NCBI GenBank assembly: GCA_037132015.1
Contig: JBAXPW010000089.1
Location: 1-5,446 of the forward strand
DNA length: 5,446 bases
Origin: JBAXPW01 sp037132015
GTDB taxonomy: Bacteria > Patescibacteriota > Microgenomatia > UBA1406 > GWC2-37-13
Direction of reading: 5' to 3'
Shown here piece after piece: positions 4,446 to 5,446 of the stretch. The position numbers were made by a program, and so were the translations under genes. The first letter of the stretch is position 1; every line of letters begins with the position of its first letter. Under the pieces are notes generated by a model that worked only from the letters and a program-made list of their open reading frames with translations, was not told where the DNA came from and did not search any database.

Positions 4446-5402
4446 TCCTTTAACAAATGCTATAAATTTTTGATGAATGGAATAATCTGGCAAACTAGAT
4501 AAGGACTCGTCAAGAAAACCACCAATAGCTCGCGAAAATAATACTGTCTGTAGTTTCTGTATATCGACATTTTTTTTGATAAGAGATGATAATATTTGAT
4601 TTGCAATATCTGTATTTTGAAGTACGGAGTAAACTCTCTGAATAAAAAAACAAATATCATAATATTCTACTCCATGTGTGAGGGCATGCTCACCATCTAT
4701 CAAACCTAATTTACGATTTTTTAACTCTAGCATATGCCAAGGAGCAAAATCTCCATGACGTACTCCTTGTTTTAATATTGATGCTCTTTTTTGAACACAA
4801 GAAAAGATCTCTGTAAGTTTAAATCGTTCTTGTACATCTATTGGAGTAGAATCTAACCATGTTTTTGTTTTATTGATAAACCACTCCCAGTGAGAAGTGC
4901 TTATGATAATTTCACGACTTACGATTTCTGGTAGTTGTAATTTTTGAATATCTAATGAGAAATCAATTATGGTATTTATGTGTTTATTTAACAGTGAAAC
5001 ATCCTTATTCGAACGAGGAGAATCAACGAGAAGTTGACCATCAAAATATTCAGTAACTAAATAAAATAATTCTTCCTTAAAATATCCTGAGTCAACATTT
5101 TTTGGAACCCAAAATGAAGATATATCACGTTTAATCGTTTGATTATACACCTCATTCCACTTTGCTTCTATCTCTGAGATTATGGTCATCCCTTGAGTCG
5201 TTGCAAGTTTGAAAAAATAATCTATGCTATTTTTTTGAAGAATGCCTGTTACATGTCGTGTTTCGTTTTTTATTGATATAACAATATATCCCTTTTGTTC
5301 AAAAAAACCCTTCACTTCTTTCAAATTAAGTGATACACCCAACCGATAATCATACACTATTCCATTTTTTACAACTTCATAGGCGTCCAACACGTGTTGC
5401 AT
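4428..5402 (-). CDS. Aminoglycoside/choline-kinase-fold phosphotransferase (APH family)
   Basis: A 324-residue soluble protein with the protein-kinase-like APH fold. The likely ATP lysine is K65 (YFFKLA), with a partner Glu at 77 or 79 in the next helix. The hinge is YLVTEYFDG (114-122). The catalytic (Brenner) loop is RHGDFAPWH (215-223) with the base D218, and the metal-binding Asp of the DFG-equivalent is D236 in GLIDGEHA. The usual loop Asn (HGDxxxxN) is His223, and the common D-W-E is D-G-E, so metal binding may differ. The N-terminal 60 residues are poorly recognisable. The substrate is unknown: relatives phosphorylate aminoglycosides, choline, sugars, homoserine or fructosamine. Antibiotic resistance should not be inferred. 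An in-frame TAA five codons upstream fixes the ATG at 5402 as the first possible start. The last 18 bp overlap the converging M48 gene. No promoter is visible in the 44 nt available upstream. Confidence 0.85.
   Translation of the reverse strand: MQHVLDAYEVVKNGIVYDYRLGVSLNLKEVKGFFEQKGYIVISIKNETRHVTGILQKNSIDYFFKLATTQGMTIISEIEAKWNEVYNQTIKRDISSFWVPKNVDSGYFKEELFYLVTEYFDGQLLVDSPRSNKDVSLLNKHINTIIDFSLDIQKLQLPEIVSREIIISTSHWEWFINKTKTWLDSTPIDVQERFKLTEIFSCVQKRASILKQGVRHGDFAPWHMLELKNRKLGLIDGEHALTHGVEYYDICFFIQRVYSVLQNTDIANQILSSLIKKNVDIQKLQTVLFSRAIGGFLDESLSSLPDYSIHQKFIAFVKGLEILE
5388..5399. promoter_or_regulatory. Perfect 12-bp palindrome at the kinase start
   Basis: CAACACGTGTTG reads identically on both strands and occupies codons 2-5 of the kinase gene, immediately after its ATG. 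With no loop it is not an RNA hairpin, but it has the form of a dimeric regulator's operator. It may equally be a coincidence of the codons for Gln-His-Val-Leu. No second copy was seen in the window. Confidence 0.25.
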
Positions 5403-5446
5403 GATTGATAGGTGTTACCGAAACGGAAAAGGAAGTGAGGTGGTTT

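Noticed and set aside
4428..5402. Aminoglycoside-resistance gene
   Set aside because: Only the general APH kinase fold is recognisable. There is no match I can make to a resistance subfamily and no mobile context.
5401..5446. Plus-strand partial gene starting ATG at 5401 and running off the edge
   Set aside because: The 15 codons available are open, but its ATG would sit within the kinase start codon on the opposite strand, and 15 codons are too few to judge coding.
1..5446. Alternative genetic code with UGA as glycine (Gracilibacteria/Absconditabacteria)
   Set aside because: The CDF and methyltransferase genes end properly at UGA at their expected family lengths, and no in-frame UGA interrupts any gene.
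1..5446. Mobile element, prophage or defence island
   Set aside because: No transposase, integrase, nuclease, toxin-antitoxin pair or terminal inverted repeats were found. Gene content is mostly housekeeping with uniform base use.

Overview
The window is an AT-rich (roughly one-third GC by eye), very tightly packed bacterial segment. It holds seven confident protein genes, one probable very small gene and no RNA gene that I can recognise. UAA, UAG and UGA all act as stops, so this is the standard bacterial code and not the UGA-to-Gly code of Gracilibacteria/Absconditabacteria. Low GC, short genes, gaps of 3-30 nt within operons, overlapping convergent gene ends and Shine-Dalgarno-free starts would fit a small-genome lineage such as a Patescibacteria (CPR) bacterium. 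That placement is inference, because no taxonomic marker was compared.

Left edge (1-1294, + strand): a repeat-rich non-coding segment (1-120) carries promoter-like boxes and three copies of a TGATAAG/CTTATCA half-site. It precedes a 37-residue extremely basic small protein, a four-helix membrane protein of unknown function, and a RibD/dihydrofolate-reductase-fold protein. The last two are 4 nt apart and look like one transcription unit.

Middle (1288-2727, - strand): a two-gene unit encodes a small SAM-dependent methyltransferase resembling the FAM173/lysine methyltransferase group, followed 30 nt later by a cation diffusion facilitator (Zn/Fe/Mn-type metal exporter). The CDF gene meets the reductase-like gene tail to tail with a 7-bp overlap.

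Right half (2841-4445, + strand): era, the essential ribosome-assembly GTPase, is followed after 3 nt by an M48 (HtpX/Ste24-like) membrane metalloprotease. Era and the methyltransferase are divergent, and their candidate promoters physically overlap. The M48 gene meets a minus-strand aminoglycoside/choline-kinase-fold phosphotransferase (4428-5402) with an 18-bp tail-to-tail overlap.

The genes do not form one pathway. They are mostly housekeeping (ribosome assembly, membrane protein quality control, metal efflux) plus small enzymes of unknown substrate. I see no mobile element, CRISPR array, phage gene or obvious defence system. The observations most worth checking are the alternative inverted repeats upstream of the small basic gene, the 12-codon leader ORF with an ATGA overlap onto era, the overlapping divergent promoters, the absence of Shine-Dalgarno sequences at every start, and the Asn-to-His change in the kinase catalytic loop.
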